From Desulfobacteraceae bacterium Eth-SRB1 (lineage in GTDB: Bacteria; Desulfobacterota; Desulfobacteria; Desulfobacterales; ETH-SRB1), in the NCBI GenBank assembly GCA_004193555.1, contig RPGP01000040.1:253127-317126 (forward strand): a stretch of 64,000 bases of DNA, given 5' to 3'. The position numbers and the translations under genes were made by a program. Position 1 is the first letter of the stretch, and each line of letters opens with the position of its first letter. This document shows positions 34,245 through 43,417 of this stretch, piece by piece. The notes beneath the pieces are model-generated. The model made no database searches. It had not been told where the DNA came from and worked only from the letters and a program-made list of their open reading frames with translations.

Positions 34245-35048
34245 ATGAAGGATATAAGGGTTGCAGTTGCTGTTTTCAATTCCCCTGTCAACAAAACAAG
34301 ACATAACATTGACCGCATGACCAAGTGGATAAAGGAAGCAAAGAGGAAAGGCGCTTCGATAATCTGTTTTCCTGAAATGAATGTTACAGGATACTGTATA
34401 CATAAGTATATTAATAAGATAGCAGAGCCTATTCCAGGCAGGGCAACACAAGACCTTTTAGATATAGCCGGAGAGGAAAAAATTGTTATTCTTGCAGGTA
34501 TAGCCGAAAAAGATGCAACCGGTAGAATATTTGCGAGTCACCTAATTATTACGCCTGACGGTATTTCAGGTATATATCGAAAGCTTCATATACCCCCCCC
34601 TGAGAGCCTTTTTTTTACTCCGGGCAGCAAAATTCCGCTCTTTGAGACAATGGGAGTAAAGTTTGGTGTTCAGCTTTGTTATGATGCACACTTTCCGGGG
34701 CTTTCCACACATATGGCTGTAAGTGGAGCGGAACTTATTTTCATCCCCCATGCATCTCCAAGAGGAACTCCGGACAAAAAATTTAAATCATGGATGCGGC
34801 ATCTTATTGCGAGGGCTTATGATAACAGTATTTTTATTATTGCATGTAATCAGACCGGTAAAAATGGAAAGGGGCTTGCCTTTCCGGGCGTTTCCGTGAT
34901 AATTGGTCCAACAGGCAAGATTATAAAGAAAAGGATAAGCGGCAGGGAGGGTATAATGGTGGCAGATTTAAAGGCGGATGACCTCGTCAGAGTACGAAAT
35001 AACAGGATGCATTTTTTTCTTCCAAATACGAGGGCTGATTTATATTAA
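34245..35048 (+). CDS. Carbon-nitrogen hydrolase (nitrilase superfamily)
   Basis: 267 residues. The catalytic triad of the superfamily is visible: Glu44 in CFPEMNVTGY, Lys113 in YRKLHIP and Cys145 in QLCYDAHFPG. Such enzymes hydrolyse amides or nitriles (beta-ureidopropionase, N-carbamoylputrescine amidase, omega-amidase types); the substrate cannot be predicted. It starts 15 bases after the ahbA-like gene, so the two are probably co-transcribed, though no metabolic link is obvious. Confidence 0.88.
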   Translation: MKDIRVAVAVFNSPVNKTRHNIDRMTKWIKEAKRKGASIICFPEMNVTGYCIHKYINKIAEPIPGRATQDLLDIAGEEKIVILAGIAEKDATGRIFASHLIITPDGISGIYRKLHIPPPESLFFTPGSKIPLFETMGVKFGVQLCYDAHFPGLSTHMAVSGAELIFIPHASPRGTPDKKFKSWMRHLIARAYDNSIFIIACNQTGKNGKGLAFPGVSVIIGPTGKIIKKRISGREGIMVADLKADDLVRVRNNRMHFFLPNTRADLY

Positions 35049-35253
35049 ACGTAACTCAGGTTGATTAGGCTGTAGGCTGTCCAGGAAGAAGCGCATAAAA
35101 AAACAATCACGTCTCTTTTCAAGGCGTATGCCGCAAAACACGAAATGAGGAAAGCACGAAAAATTTTCTTTTCTGTCATTCCGGCGAAAGCCGGGTCATC
35201 TCTTCCAAATTTCTACTTTCCAATTTCAAGTTTAAAGCCGTAAACGGCTACTC

Positions 35254-35487
35254 TCATTGTTTGTTGCTGCGAACATAATCCAGTATATATGCCGTCCCCA
35301 CAAGAAATATGCAAAGCCCTGATATATAGACTATGTTTGTTTGGGGATAAAAAAAACGTGAGAGAATAACGGCAAAAATCAATCCAAGTACAACCCTGAT
35401 TACAAAAATGTGAAATTTGTTCACAATAGTTACCCCGAATAAACTAAAAATATTTCTTCCCGGATACTGCCATGCATTTTCGCACAA
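35254..35487 (-). CDS. Small membrane protein, unknown
   Basis: Up to 77 residues. Two hydrophobic helices are clear (around FVIRVVLGLIFAVILS and IVYISGLCIFLVGTAYIL), with a basic C-terminus. It lies 88 bases downstream of the PBP1A gene on the same strand. A GTG at 35422-35424 with GGGG upstream would give a 56-residue product starting MNKFHIF and is more plausible than the first ATG. No family recognised. Confidence 0.45.
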   Translation of the reverse strand: MCENAWQYPGRNIFSLFGVTIVNKFHIFVIRVVLGLIFAVILSRFFYPQTNIVYISGLCIFLVGTAYILDYVRSNKQ

Positions 35488-35575
35488 ACTTTGATACAGC
35501 CAGATACAATATTCGAGTATTATTGTGCAAGTATGATGTCAAGAAAAAAGGCCTTACTTTGCATGTCATCACCGT

Positions 35576-37528
35576 TTATTTTTTTGGCTCAGTCCCTTTT
35601 TTGAAAAGGGCTGATACAGCCTGCCGAGAATCATCAGACGCTATTCGGCCGGTTAAGGGGTCGATGCGCACCTGCACCACATCATCGGGAATATCAAAGT
35701 ATTGACACCGGCTGTCTTCCAGCGTTTTTTCCATGAATTTGATCCATATTGGAAGAGCCGCTTTTGCGCCTGTTTCCCCTTTTCCGAGGGTTGTAAAATT
35801 ATCCTGCCCCACCCATACCCCTGCTGCAACTGATGGCGAAAAACCGATAAAAAGAGCGTCTCTATAGTTGTTTGTGGTGCCGGTTTTTCCGGCAACAGGG
35901 CGTTTTAACACGCGGGCTTTTTTACCCGTGCCTTCCCGGATAACTCCGCACAACATGTTGGTTATTATTGCGGCCCCTGCCCGTGACATGCTTAGCCTTT
36001 GCTCAGGTTTTGCCTGCAGGACAATTCTGCCTTCCCTGTCAAGGACTTCCATGATCCCAAACGGTTTGATGCTTTTTCCCATGTTTGGAAAAACCGCATA
36101 GGCAGAGGTCAGATCAATCAATGTCGTTTCCGATGTGCCAAGAGCAAGGGAAAGATTTGGAGCAAGGGTTGATTCAATGCCGAGATTATAGCCAAACTTT
36201 GCCACAGACGAAGGACCCAGCATTTCTATCAGTCTGATTGCCGGTATGTTTACAGACTGAGCCAGTGCTTTTCTTAAAATAATTTCCCCCTTATACTTCC
36301 CGGAAAAATTTTCCGGCTGCCAGTCTTCTCCGTTTTCCCCTCCCTTAAACACCACGGGAGCATCCAGTATCATCCTGTTTTGCTGGAAACCCCGTTCAAT
36401 TGCGGTGGCGTAAACAACAGGTTTGAATGCGGAGCCCGGCTGTCTTCTGGCAGAGACAGCCCTGTTAAATGGGCTTTTGTCAAAGTCTCTGCCCCCGACC
36501 ATGGCAAGAATACCGCCTGACTGGACATTTAAAGCAATAAGCGCGGCCTGGGGACAGGGGTCTATTAGTCCCTGCTTTTTCATTCTTGTTTCAAGAGCAT
36601 AGAGTCCGTTTTCAACCGCTTTTTCCGCTGCTTTCTGCAATTCAAAGGAAAGGGTAGTGTAAACTGTAAGTCCGTTTTTATAGAGACAGGATGAGCCAAG
36701 TGTTTCTTCAAGAATTTTTTTTATATATTCCACGAAATAGGGGGCCTTGACCGATTTTTTGTTTTGTTTCCCAAAGGTAATTGTTTCGCTGACAGATTCA
36801 TTATAAGCGGTTTCAGATATCATGCCGGAGTTTGCCATCTGTTTTAAGACAATGTTTCTCCGCTTTACTGCAAGATCTTTGTTGACCAGTGGTGAGTATC
36901 GGGAAGGCGCTTTGGGCATAGCTGCAATCAGCGCGCATTCAGCAAGGCTTAGATCTTTTACCGGTTTTCCAAAAAAAGTTTGAGCCGCGGATTCCACGCC
37001 GTAAGCGCCGCTGCCCAAATATATCTGGTTAAGGTATAATTCCAGTATTTTATCCTTTGTATAACGGCGTTCCAGTTGAAAGGACAGAAAGGCTTCCCTG
37101 ATTTTCCGCATAATTGACTTTTCAGGTGTAAGAAATAATGTTTTGGCAAGTTGCTGCGTGATGGTACTGGCCCCTTCTACAAACTTTCTTGCCAGGATAT
37201 CCTTGATTATCGCCCTTAGAATCCCTTTCAGGTCAACGCCGCTGTGTTTGTAAAAATTTTTGTCTTCTGTGGCAATTATGGCTGTCTTTAGATAATGGGG
37301 AATAGCTTTCAGGGGCACAGGGTCCCTTTTTTCCAGATAAAGTTCGGCAAGGAGTTCTTTGTCTGCCGTGTATATCCGTGTGACTGCAGAGGGTCTGAAT
37401 GTTTCAAGGGCTTGTATCTGTGGAAGATCGTGTGTAATGGCTAAAAATGCGCCTGCAACAATTCCAAAAAGAACGCCTAACATCAAGGTAAGTATAATTG
37501 CGAATTGCTTTTTATTTTTCAATTCCAA
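35576..37528 (-). CDS. mrcA: Penicillin-binding protein 1A, bifunctional
   Basis: 650 residues. Builds peptidoglycan: glycan polymerisation and peptide cross-linking on the periplasmic face of the inner membrane. N-terminal signal anchor (residues 8-30). The GT51 transglycosylase has the catalytic Glu in IIATEDKNFYKHSG and EGASTITQQLAKTL. The transpeptidase has the nucleophile motif SAFK, and KTG in VAGKTGTTNNYRDA. Start is TTG at 37526-37528, overlapping the 3' end of the cobalamin adenosyltransferase gene by 17 bases; no ATG is available before the membrane helix. Confidence 0.95.
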   Translation of the reverse strand: MELKNKKQFAIILTLMLGVLFGIVAGAFLAITHDLPQIQALETFRPSAVTRIYTADKELLAELYLEKRDPVPLKAIPHYLKTAIIATEDKNFYKHSGVDLKGILRAIIKDILARKFVEGASTITQQLAKTLFLTPEKSIMRKIREAFLSFQLERRYTKDKILELYLNQIYLGSGAYGVESAAQTFFGKPVKDLSLAECALIAAMPKAPSRYSPLVNKDLAVKRRNIVLKQMANSGMISETAYNESVSETITFGKQNKKSVKAPYFVEYIKKILEETLGSSCLYKNGLTVYTTLSFELQKAAEKAVENGLYALETRMKKQGLIDPCPQAALIALNVQSGGILAMVGGRDFDKSPFNRAVSARRQPGSAFKPVVYATAIERGFQQNRMILDAPVVFKGGENGEDWQPENFSGKYKGEIILRKALAQSVNIPAIRLIEMLGPSSVAKFGYNLGIESTLAPNLSLALGTSETTLIDLTSAYAVFPNMGKSIKPFGIMEVLDREGRIVLQAKPEQRLSMSRAGAAIITNMLCGVIREGTGKKARVLKRPVAGKTGTTNNYRDALFIGFSPSVAAGVWVGQDNFTTLGKGETGAKAALPIWIKFMEKTLEDSRCQYFDIPDDVVQVRIDPLTGRIASDDSRQAVSALFKKGTEPKK

Positions 37529-38027
37529 GCCTTGCCTGTATCCCTTTCTGAAAGTAATGCTTTATCTCTTTCATTTCAGTAACAAGATCCGATTTTTCTA
37601 TAATCTCAGGGTCGGCATACCGTCCTGTAATAACAAGCTCGATATCTTCCGGTTTTGCGGCAATGATTTTGAGGAGATCCTGAACTTCAAACAGTTTGCA
37701 TTGCAACGCAACATTTGCTTCGTCCAAAATAATTATATTATAATCACCCGAAGACATAACCTCTTTTACCTTTTCAAGCCCTTTTCGCGCTAACTTGATA
37801 TCTTCAGAAACTGGTTTGCCTTTGATAAAACAGCCGCGTCCGAACTGTTCGATAGTTATAAAGTCGGAAAACCTTTTTAAAGCATTTATTTCGCTGTATT
37901 CTCCTGATTTGATAAATTGACCTATATAAACTTTCAGCCCTGCGCCGGCAGCCCTGATTGAAAGGCCCAGAGCCGCCGTGGTTTTCCCCTTTCCGTCACC
38001 AGTATAAATTTGAACATATCCTTTCAT
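37512..38027 (-). CDS. cobO: Cob(I)yrinic acid a,c-diamide adenosyltransferase
   Basis: 171 residues of the CobA/CobO/BtuR type. Transfers the adenosyl group of ATP to cob(I)alamin or corrinoid precursors. P-loop YTGDGKGKTTAALGLS near the N-terminus, then IILDEANVAL and ELVITGRYAD. The ATG at 38025-38027 gives the family N-terminus MKGYVQIYTG, with AGGGA eight bases upstream; the longer frame was discarded. Its stop overlaps the start of mrcA. Confidence 0.93.
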   Translation of the reverse strand: MKGYVQIYTGDGKGKTTAALGLSIRAAGAGLKVYIGQFIKSGEYSEINALKRFSDFITIEQFGRGCFIKGKPVSEDIKLARKGLEKVKEVMSSGDYNIIILDEANVALQCKLFEVQDLLKIIAAKPEDIELVITGRYADPEIIEKSDLVTEMKEIKHYFQKGIQARLGIEK

Positions 38028-38358
38028 GGCTTTTCCCTGTATAATATATTTTAGCCGTAGACACACACGAACGAACACAGACTTTTATTTAAACATAGAA
38101 AACCTGGTACTCAGGACCAGGTCAGAGTTTTCCGGCTCTGCCTGAAGAAACGCTGCAAAAGTTTAAAGTGAACTAAAGTGCCTAAAGTGAGCTAAAGTTA
38201 AGGAATTCTATCAATTATATAAAATCAGTGGAGCGAAGCGACTCCACAACTTTAGGCACTTTAGCTCACTTTAGGCACTTATAACTTATACGGTTTTAAA
38301 TACAACAGCCCCTTTCAGGGGCAAACCAAAGCCTGATCCTTTGGGCCAGGATTCTTTA
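38028..38358. other. Intergenic gap, repeats only
   Basis: 331 bases. 38048-38090 has an arm of the CACAGAC / GTCTGTG repeat; 38163-38285 is an AGTGCCTAAAGT-family inverted repeat with the AGCGAAGCGA core at 38232. No gene is supported. Confidence 0.55.
38163..38285. repeat. AGTGCCTAAAGT-family inverted repeat, copy 2
   Basis: The left arm (TTAAAGTGAACTAAAGTGCC, GAGCTAAAGTTAAGG) and right arm (AACTTTAGGCACTTTAGCTC, ACTTTAGGCACTTATA) are inverted, with AGCGAAGCGA in the centre. Confidence 0.75.
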
Positions 38359-39624
38359 CTATTTTGTCTGTGCCTGTCTGTGCGGGTCTGTGGCCAAACC
38401 CACCTTTCTTATCAGATCATTTGTCGAGCATTCGGTTGAAAGACTGATGTTCACCTTACTGCCTTGCGGGGCAAAAGATAAAGGCTGCCCGCTTATGTCG
38501 ATAATATCATTTATTTTATCCTGTTTTACAGGCCCTTTTATGCTCAGTACTTCGATTGCATCCCCTTTAAAAAATTTATTCCGCACATCAATGTTTACAT
38601 AATGGTTGCCCGTGCTTTCCAGAACTTTGCCTACAAACAGATGGCCGGTTGAAGGTTGAAACTTTGAGTAATCAGGCGATATCTCGTCAGGATCTCCAAA
38701 ATAAAAACCGGTGCAATAACCACGGTTGTTTATGGTGTTAAGCTCTTTCAACCACTCCTTTTTGACCGTGTAATCAGCAGGACTTTCATAACAGGCGTCT
38801 ATAGCTTCTCTGTAAACCTTGACAGTTGAGGCTATATAATTGATTCCCTTCATCCGCCCTTCAATTTTTAAGGAAGTCAGGCCTGCTTTAATCATTTCCG
38901 GAATATGTTCTATCATACAGAGATCCTTTGAATTGAAAATATAAGATCCTCGACTATCTTCATACAAAGGCATGTATTCGCCGGGCCTTAGCTCTTCAAC
39001 AACCGCATATTTCCATCTGCATGGATGTGAGCACATGCCGCGGTTGCTATCACGATTTGTCATAAAGCTGCTGAGGAGACACCGCCCTGAATATGAAATG
39101 CACATGGCCCCGTGCACAAATGCTTCAATTTCAATTGATTTGTGTGATGCGATCTCTTTTATTTCTTTTAAAGAAAGCTCTCTTGCGACATTTACCCTTT
39201 TGACGCCCTGCTTTTTCCAGAACAAAACAGTCTTGTAATTGGTTGTATTTGCCTGGGTGCTGAGATGCACAGGAATATGAGGAATTATGCCGCATGCTTC
39301 CATTAAAATGCCGGGATCGGCAACAATTACAGCGTCTGGGCATATTTCGCCGATTTTTTGCAGATAATCAGCAATTTCCCGCTGCTCGAAGTTTCTTGAG
39401 TAGATATTGCATGCCACATATATTTTAACATTATTTTTACGCCCGAGATCTACGGCTTTTTGCAGTTCGTCAAGAGTAAAATTTCCGGAAAAATTTCTAA
39501 GGCTGAAGTCTTTGCCGCCAAGATAGACAGCGTCCGCACCATAGTGTATGGCAATCTCAAGTTTTTCAAAATTGCCCGCCGGCGCAAGCAGTTCGATTTT
39601 ATTATTTGTCAGGCAATCTGTCAT
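38359..39624 (-). CDS. Peptidase U32-family protein (TrhP/YegQ-like)
   Basis: About 421 residues. The family contains collagenase-like proteins and TrhP, which takes part in 5-hydroxyuridine formation on tRNA. N-terminal LLAPAGNFEKLEIAIHYGAD, then FVHGAMCISYSGRCLLSS, the Cys cluster GMCSHPCRWKY, SKDLCMIEHIPEMI and KIEGRMKGINYIA, all U32 signatures. The ATG at 39622-39624 is preferred to an in-frame TTG two codons earlier. The last ~9 residues (after GLATD) are encoded by a dispersed CACAGAC repeat. Confidence 0.88.
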   Translation of the reverse strand: MTDCLTNNKIELLAPAGNFEKLEIAIHYGADAVYLGGKDFSLRNFSGNFTLDELQKAVDLGRKNNVKIYVACNIYSRNFEQREIADYLQKIGEICPDAVIVADPGILMEACGIIPHIPVHLSTQANTTNYKTVLFWKKQGVKRVNVARELSLKEIKEIASHKSIEIEAFVHGAMCISYSGRCLLSSFMTNRDSNRGMCSHPCRWKYAVVEELRPGEYMPLYEDSRGSYIFNSKDLCMIEHIPEMIKAGLTSLKIEGRMKGINYIASTVKVYREAIDACYESPADYTVKKEWLKELNTINNRGYCTGFYFGDPDEISPDYSKFQPSTGHLFVGKVLESTGNHYVNIDVRNKFFKGDAIEVLSIKGPVKQDKINDIIDISGQPLSFAPQGSKVNISLSTECSTNDLIRKVGLATDPHRQAQTK

Positions 39625-39637
39625 ATACAAACAACAC

Positions 39638-39722
39638 TTACCACAGAGTTCACAGAGAACACAGAGGTTTTCTATAAAAAGGAATGGTTTTCTCTGTGAT
39701 CTCTGTGTGCTCCGTGGTAAAA
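39638..39722. repeat. CACAGAG-family inverted repeat
   Basis: The left arm TTACCACAGAGTTCACAGAG and the right arm TCTCTGTGTGCTCCGTGGTAA flank a short AT-rich centre. Arms of the same family are at 2222, 32497, 40627-40695 and 52110-52290. Confidence 0.7.
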
Positions 39723-39726
39723 TTGA

Positions 39727-40608
39727 TTATAGCTTTTTCAAAGCTCTAATTGTTCTTTTCAGGCTTTCCTGCCACGGTTTTGCGCTTATTCCGAAGTTTT
39801 TATATATAAGGCTGCAGTCAAGGGCTGAAAAGGCAGGTCTTTTCGCCTTTGTGGGATACTCGGCAGTTGTGACAGGTTCGACTTTGGAAATTTCCATTGA
39901 ATCGTATTCCCTTGATATTTCAAATATTGTTTCGGCAAACTTATGCCAGGTTGTTATGCCTTGACCGCAATAATGGTAAGTTCCCCACTTGATTTTTAAA
40001 CCGTTTCTTATTTTGTCGGCAATTGTTAAAACAGCCTCAGCAAGATCATCAGCGCTGGTTGGACATCCATACTGGTCGGCAACAACCTTGATAATCTTTT
40101 TTTCTTTGCCGAGTTTCAGCATGGTTTTTACGAAATTGTGTCCGTGTATCCCATAAAGCCATGCGGTTCGGAGTATAATATGCTGGTTTAAATGCGAACG
40201 CACCTCGGCTTCTCCCTGTTCTTTGCTTTTTCCATAAACACCTGTCGGCGAAACCGGATCGGTTTCAATATAAGGCGTTCCCTTCCTGCCATCAAATATA
40301 TAATCGGTTGAAATATGTATAAGCGGTATTTTTGCCTTTGCGCAGGCTTTGGCAAGATTCGCAGGGCCGTCTCTGTTTACTTTATAGACAAGCGTTTGTT
40401 CTGATTCAGCGCCGTCAACATTTGTATATGCGGCAGCATTAATTATAAGAGAGGGGTGAAAATTTGAAAGTATCTTTTCGACCTGAATTATATCGGTTAT
40501 GTCTAATTCTGGGAGATCAAAAGATAGAATTTCAAAATTAAACTGTTTGCCCTGGCTGATAAGTTCCAGGCCAAGCTGTCCTTTTGATCCTGTTACAAGA
40601 ATTTTGAT
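39727..40608 (-). CDS. rmlD: dTDP-4-dehydrorhamnose reductase (non-ATG start)
   Basis: 293 residues. Last step of dTDP-L-rhamnose synthesis, NADPH-dependent. The frame read from 40608 gives IKILVTGSKGQLG (Rossmann motif), INAAAYTNVDGAE, HISTDYIFDG and the SDR-type Tyr/Lys in VYGKSKEQGE, then ILRTAWLYG. An in-frame stop lies just upstream and there is no ATG, GTG or TTG before this N-terminus; the codon aligned with the family Met is ATC (40606-40608), six bases after AAGGAG. Either ATC serves as start or there is a point change. Calling the gene from the internal GTG at 40203 would remove the NADPH site. Confidence 0.85.
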   Translation of the reverse strand: MKILVTGSKGQLGLELISQGKQFNFEILSFDLPELDITDIIQVEKILSNFHPSLIINAAAYTNVDGAESEQTLVYKVNRDGPANLAKACAKAKIPLIHISTDYIFDGRKGTPYIETDPVSPTGVYGKSKEQGEAEVRSHLNQHIILRTAWLYGIHGHNFVKTMLKLGKEKKIIKVVADQYGCPTSADDLAEAVLTIADKIRNGLKIKWGTYHYCGQGITTWHKFAETIFEISREYDSMEISKVEPVTTAEYPTKAKRPAFSALDCSLIYKNFGISAKPWQESLKRTIRALKKL

Positions 40609-40702
40609 GTCTATCTCCTTTATATCTCACAGAAGGCGCAAAGAACGCAGAGATTAAGTGTTTTTAAAAATAAATCTTTCTGTGTACTCCGTGGTAAAAA
40701 CC

Positions 40703-41251
40703 CTAACACCTAACACCTGACACCTTGATATCAGACAGACGTGGAAGCTGTTTATCCTTTTCAGAAATAATCGGATTTTTTACAGGCCAGTCAATACCTA
40801 TGTCATGATCGGACCAGATAATTCCTCCTTCGTCCTGTGGGAAATAATAATCGGAGCATTTGTATGAAAAATAGGCTGTTTCGCTCAGCACGCAAAAGCC
40901 GTGAGCAAATCCTTTTGGTATAAAGAGCTGGCGTTTATTTTTATCAGAAAGATAAGCCCCTGTCCATTTGCCGAATGTCGTGGAACCCGGCCTGATGTCA
41001 ACCGCCACGTCAAAAATTTCACCAGAAACAACCTGGACCAGTTTTGCCTGGGGATGCTTGATCTGGAAGTGCAACCCCCTTAGAGTGTTTTTCAGGGAAT
41101 AGGAAAGATTGTCCTGAACAAAGATACAGTCAATGCCGTATTTTTCATATCTTTTCCGGTTATAAGTCTCCGCAAAGAAGCCGCGATTATCTCTAAACAC
41201 CTCCGGTTCAATAATTACGACACCTTCAAGTTGTGTGGTGATGATATTCAT
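40703..41251 (-). CDS. rmlC: dTDP-4-dehydrorhamnose 3,5-epimerase
   Basis: 182 residues, cupin fold. Converts dTDP-4-keto-6-deoxyglucose to the L-lyxo form in dTDP-rhamnose synthesis. Motifs: EVFRDNRGFFAETYN, LRGLHFQIKHPQAKLV with the catalytic His, FDVAVDIRPGS and IPKGFAHGFCVLSE. The C-terminal residues after RLSD are encoded within a GTGTTAGGT-type repeat, so the natural tail is probably altered. It lies between rmlA and rmlD on the same strand; rmlB is not in the window. Confidence 0.94.
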   Translation of the reverse strand: MNIITTQLEGVVIIEPEVFRDNRGFFAETYNRKRYEKYGIDCIFVQDNLSYSLKNTLRGLHFQIKHPQAKLVQVVSGEIFDVAVDIRPGSTTFGKWTGAYLSDKNKRQLFIPKGFAHGFCVLSETAYFSYKCSDYYFPQDEGGIIWSDHDIGIDWPVKNPIISEKDKQLPRLSDIKVSGVRC

Positions 41252-41315
41252 AGATAATTAAAGTGTTAAGTATGAGGCTGCGGTGGGCTTCAATTCCTCA
41301 CCCTAATTTAATAGT

Positions 41316-41521
41316 ATAGGAATTTCCATTTTATGATTAATTTTATCAATAGGTTGCCAAGTGGGAGCGGCAGAGTGAAAATTCTTTTGAACATCGAACA
41401 TCGAATGATGAAATCGCTTCGCTCCGCCGGTTTATAAATTGGCAGAATTCCTTATTCAAAATTCGATGTTGAACGTTCGATGTTCGACGTTCATCTTTTA
41501 AGCCCGCCCGAAGGGCGCTAA
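41316..41521. repeat. ~205-bp ACATCGAAC element, full copy 2
   Basis: Starts TAGGAATTTCCATTTT, with arms GAACATCGAACATCGAATG and GATGTTGAACGTTCGATG, core TCGCTTCGCT (41414-41423), centre CGGTTTATAAATTGGCAGAA, and end AAGCCCGCCCGAAGGGCGC. Its end supplies the last codons and the stop of rmlA. Confidence 0.78.
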
Positions 41522-42382
41522 TTGAAGCATATCGATCAAATACCGGCCGTAGCTGTTTTTTGAAAGGGGCCGGGCCAGCTCTTCAACCTGTGCCGCATCT
41601 ATATATCCCTTACGATAGACTATCTCTTCAATGCACGCAACCTTTAAGCCCTGCCTGTTTTCAATGGTTTCTATATAATTGGAGGCCTGCATCAGGCTTT
41701 TGTGTGTTCCTGTATCTAACCATGCTATCCCCCTGCCGAACTTTTCAACATGGAGTTTGCCCATTTTCAGATAGGCCGTATTTACGTCTGTGATTTCAAG
41801 CTCACCCCTTGGGGAAGATTTTAGTCCGGCAGCTATATCGATAACCCGGTTATCATAAAAATACAGACCGGTAACAGCAAAATTTGATTTGGGTTTTTCC
41901 GGTTTTTCCTCTATGTTAATTGCCATGCCGGATTCATCAAAATCAACTACGCCATAACGCTGCGGATCTTTTACCCGGTATCCGAAAACAGTTGCTCCTT
42001 CTTTTCTTGATTTTGCGTTATTCAGGAGCCCGGTCATGCCGTGACCGTAAAAAATGTTGTCGCCGAGTATCATGCATACATTTTTATTCCCGATAAATTC
42101 TTTGCCGATGATGAAAGCCTGTGCCAGGCCTTCGGGGCGGGGCTGCTCAGCATAAGTAAATGAAATTCCCCACTGTGAGCCATCACCCAATAGTTTTTTA
42201 TACAAGGGCAGATCGTATGGAGTTGAAATTATTAGGATGTCACGGATATCTGCCAGTAGAAGCACGGAAAGCGGATAGTAAATCATCGGTTTGTCGTATA
42301 CAGGAAGCAGCTGTTTGCTGACAACAATGGAAATTGGGTAAAGCCTTGAACCCGACCCGCCGGCGAGTATGATTCCCTTCAT
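41498..42382 (-). CDS. rmlA: Glucose-1-phosphate thymidylyltransferase
   Basis: 294 residues. Makes dTDP-glucose from dTTP and glucose 1-phosphate, the entry step to dTDP-rhamnose. N-terminal nucleotide-binding motif [13 protein letters not shown], then [41 protein letters not shown] and [14 protein letters not shown]. The last seven residues (LAPFGRA) come from the end of a dispersed repeat element. It follows the methyltransferase gene by four bases on the same strand. Confidence 0.96.
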   Translation of the reverse strand: MKGIILAGGSGSRLYPISIVVSKQLLPVYDKPMIYYPLSVLLLADIRDILIISTPYDLPLYKKLLGDGSQWGISFTYAEQPRPEGLAQAFIIGKEFIGNKNVCMILGDNIFYGHGMTGLLNNAKSRKEGATVFGYRVKDPQRYGVVDFDESGMAINIEEKPEKPKSNFAVTGLYFYDNRVIDIAAGLKSSPRGELEITDVNTAYLKMGKLHVEKFGRGIAWLDTGTHKSLMQASNYIETIENRQGLKVACIEEIVYRKGYIDAAQVEELARPLSKNSYGRYLIDMLQLAPFGRA

Positions 42383-42386
42383 AATT

Positions 42387-43055
42387 CTATCCTTTTAAAC
42401 TGAGTGAATGAATCACTATTTTGTAGATATCTTCATTTCCTTTTAAGCTCTTCACAACATTTTCAATTTTAAATTGACCCAATACTGTTTCAATAAAGTT
42501 TATCATTGTCATACGCGTTACGTCATGAGACATGAATATAGTGCCATCTGTCTTAAGATAATCCTGAAAGAGCTTTATGATCGGTTTAATATGTTTTTTA
42601 TTATATACCAGTTCCGAGCCGCAAATAATATCAAATTTACCTGTAAGGTCAGGAAAATTCCAATCCAGCTTTCTTACAGACACATTGTCTAATTGATTGT
42701 GTTTAACATTCATGCGTAGCAGTTCGAGAGCATCATCATCATAATCGGTAATGGTAACTTTGTGCCCTGAAAGCCCGAGGAAGAGTCCTGCGACCCCCAT
42801 TCCGGCGCCTATTTCAAGTATCTCCTTTCCTTTTTCGATATCCATATTGATCAAATGAGAGGCCAGTACGATTGATGATTCCCATACCTTTACCCAGAAG
42901 GGGAAATGGCTGATATCTTCCTCGCCCTTATTTGCAAGATCGTTAATTATCGGATCTATATTCTTAACCCGATAAAGATCAAGCCTCTTTCCGTTGATCG
43001 AAATAGGGGTTTGCTCTAATTCATATTTTTCTGCAATATTGTTTGATCTTGTCAT
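42387..43055 (-). CDS. SAM-dependent methyltransferase (METTL21/PrmA-like)
   Basis: About 222 residues. SAM-binding motif I is [16 protein letters not shown], followed by the acidic motif [20 protein letters not shown] and the post-motif [28 protein letters not shown] resembles protein-lysine methyltransferases of the METTL21 type. Substrate unknown. The ATG at 43053-43055 is preferred; an in-frame ATG 33 bases upstream lies within a repeat-like CCTGG...CCAGG hairpin. It sits directly upstream of rmlA. Confidence 0.75.
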   Translation of the reverse strand: MTRSNNIAEKYELEQTPISINGKRLDLYRVKNIDPIINDLANKGEEDISHFPFWVKVWESSIVLASHLINMDIEKGKEILEIGAGMGVAGLFLGLSGHKVTITDYDDDALELLRMNVKHNQLDNVSVRKLDWNFPDLTGKFDIICGSELVYNKKHIKPIIKLFQDYLKTDGTIFMSHDVTRMTMINFIETVLGQFKIENVVKSLKGNEDIYKIVIHSLSLKG

Positions 43056-43227
43056 TTGATTTATTTTGCAACAGAAAACCTGGGGCATTAGGCCAGGATT
43101 CTATATATTCTTTACTATGTTAGCATAAAAAGAATTATATAATATTGACAGTTTAGTGAAAAGTCAAACCCGGCAAAGACTTTTTACAAATGGATCAAGT
43201 GTTACAATTTTTCTTTTTTAAAAAAAC

Positions 43228-43256
43228 TTGACAAATTCAATCCTATATAGTTATAT
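43228..43256 (+). promoter_or_regulatory. Sigma-70-type promoter of the trp operon
   Basis: TTGACA at 43228-43233 and TTATAT at 43251-43256, with a 17-base spacer. It lies 34 bases before the leader-peptide ATG, the position expected for transcription of the attenuator. Confidence 0.7.
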
Positions 43257-43289
43257 AAATTTTTATTTTATCTGACGGGTATAATTAAA

Positions 43290-43391
43290 ATGATTAAATT
43301 CAAAAAACAAATAGCAGTAAATAAAGAATTTGAATGCTGGTGGTGGCAGGCTTATAGATGCGGGTTTGCTATCGGAACTTTATCAGTTTGA
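43290..43391 (+). CDS. trpL: trp leader peptide (attenuation)
   Basis: 33 residues, too short for ordinary ORF calling. It contains three consecutive Trp codons (ECWWWQAYRCG, TGG TGG TGG at 43337-43345). Translation stalling at these codons when charged tRNA-Trp is scarce would prevent formation of the downstream terminator, as in enteric trp operons. It lies between a good promoter and a strong terminator, 130 bases before trpE. The leader ends TTATCAGTTTGA. No strong Shine-Dalgarno is visible before the ATG. Confidence 0.88.
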   Translation: MIKFKKQIAVNKEFECWWWQAYRCGFAIGTLSV

Positions 43392-43417
43392 TTTAATTAA
43401 CAAATAAAAAACTTATC

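Noticed and set aside
39727-40203. rmlD as a 158-residue protein from an internal GTG
   Set aside because: The upstream in-frame sequence encodes the complete NADPH-binding N-terminus of RmlD, so the true gene is longer.
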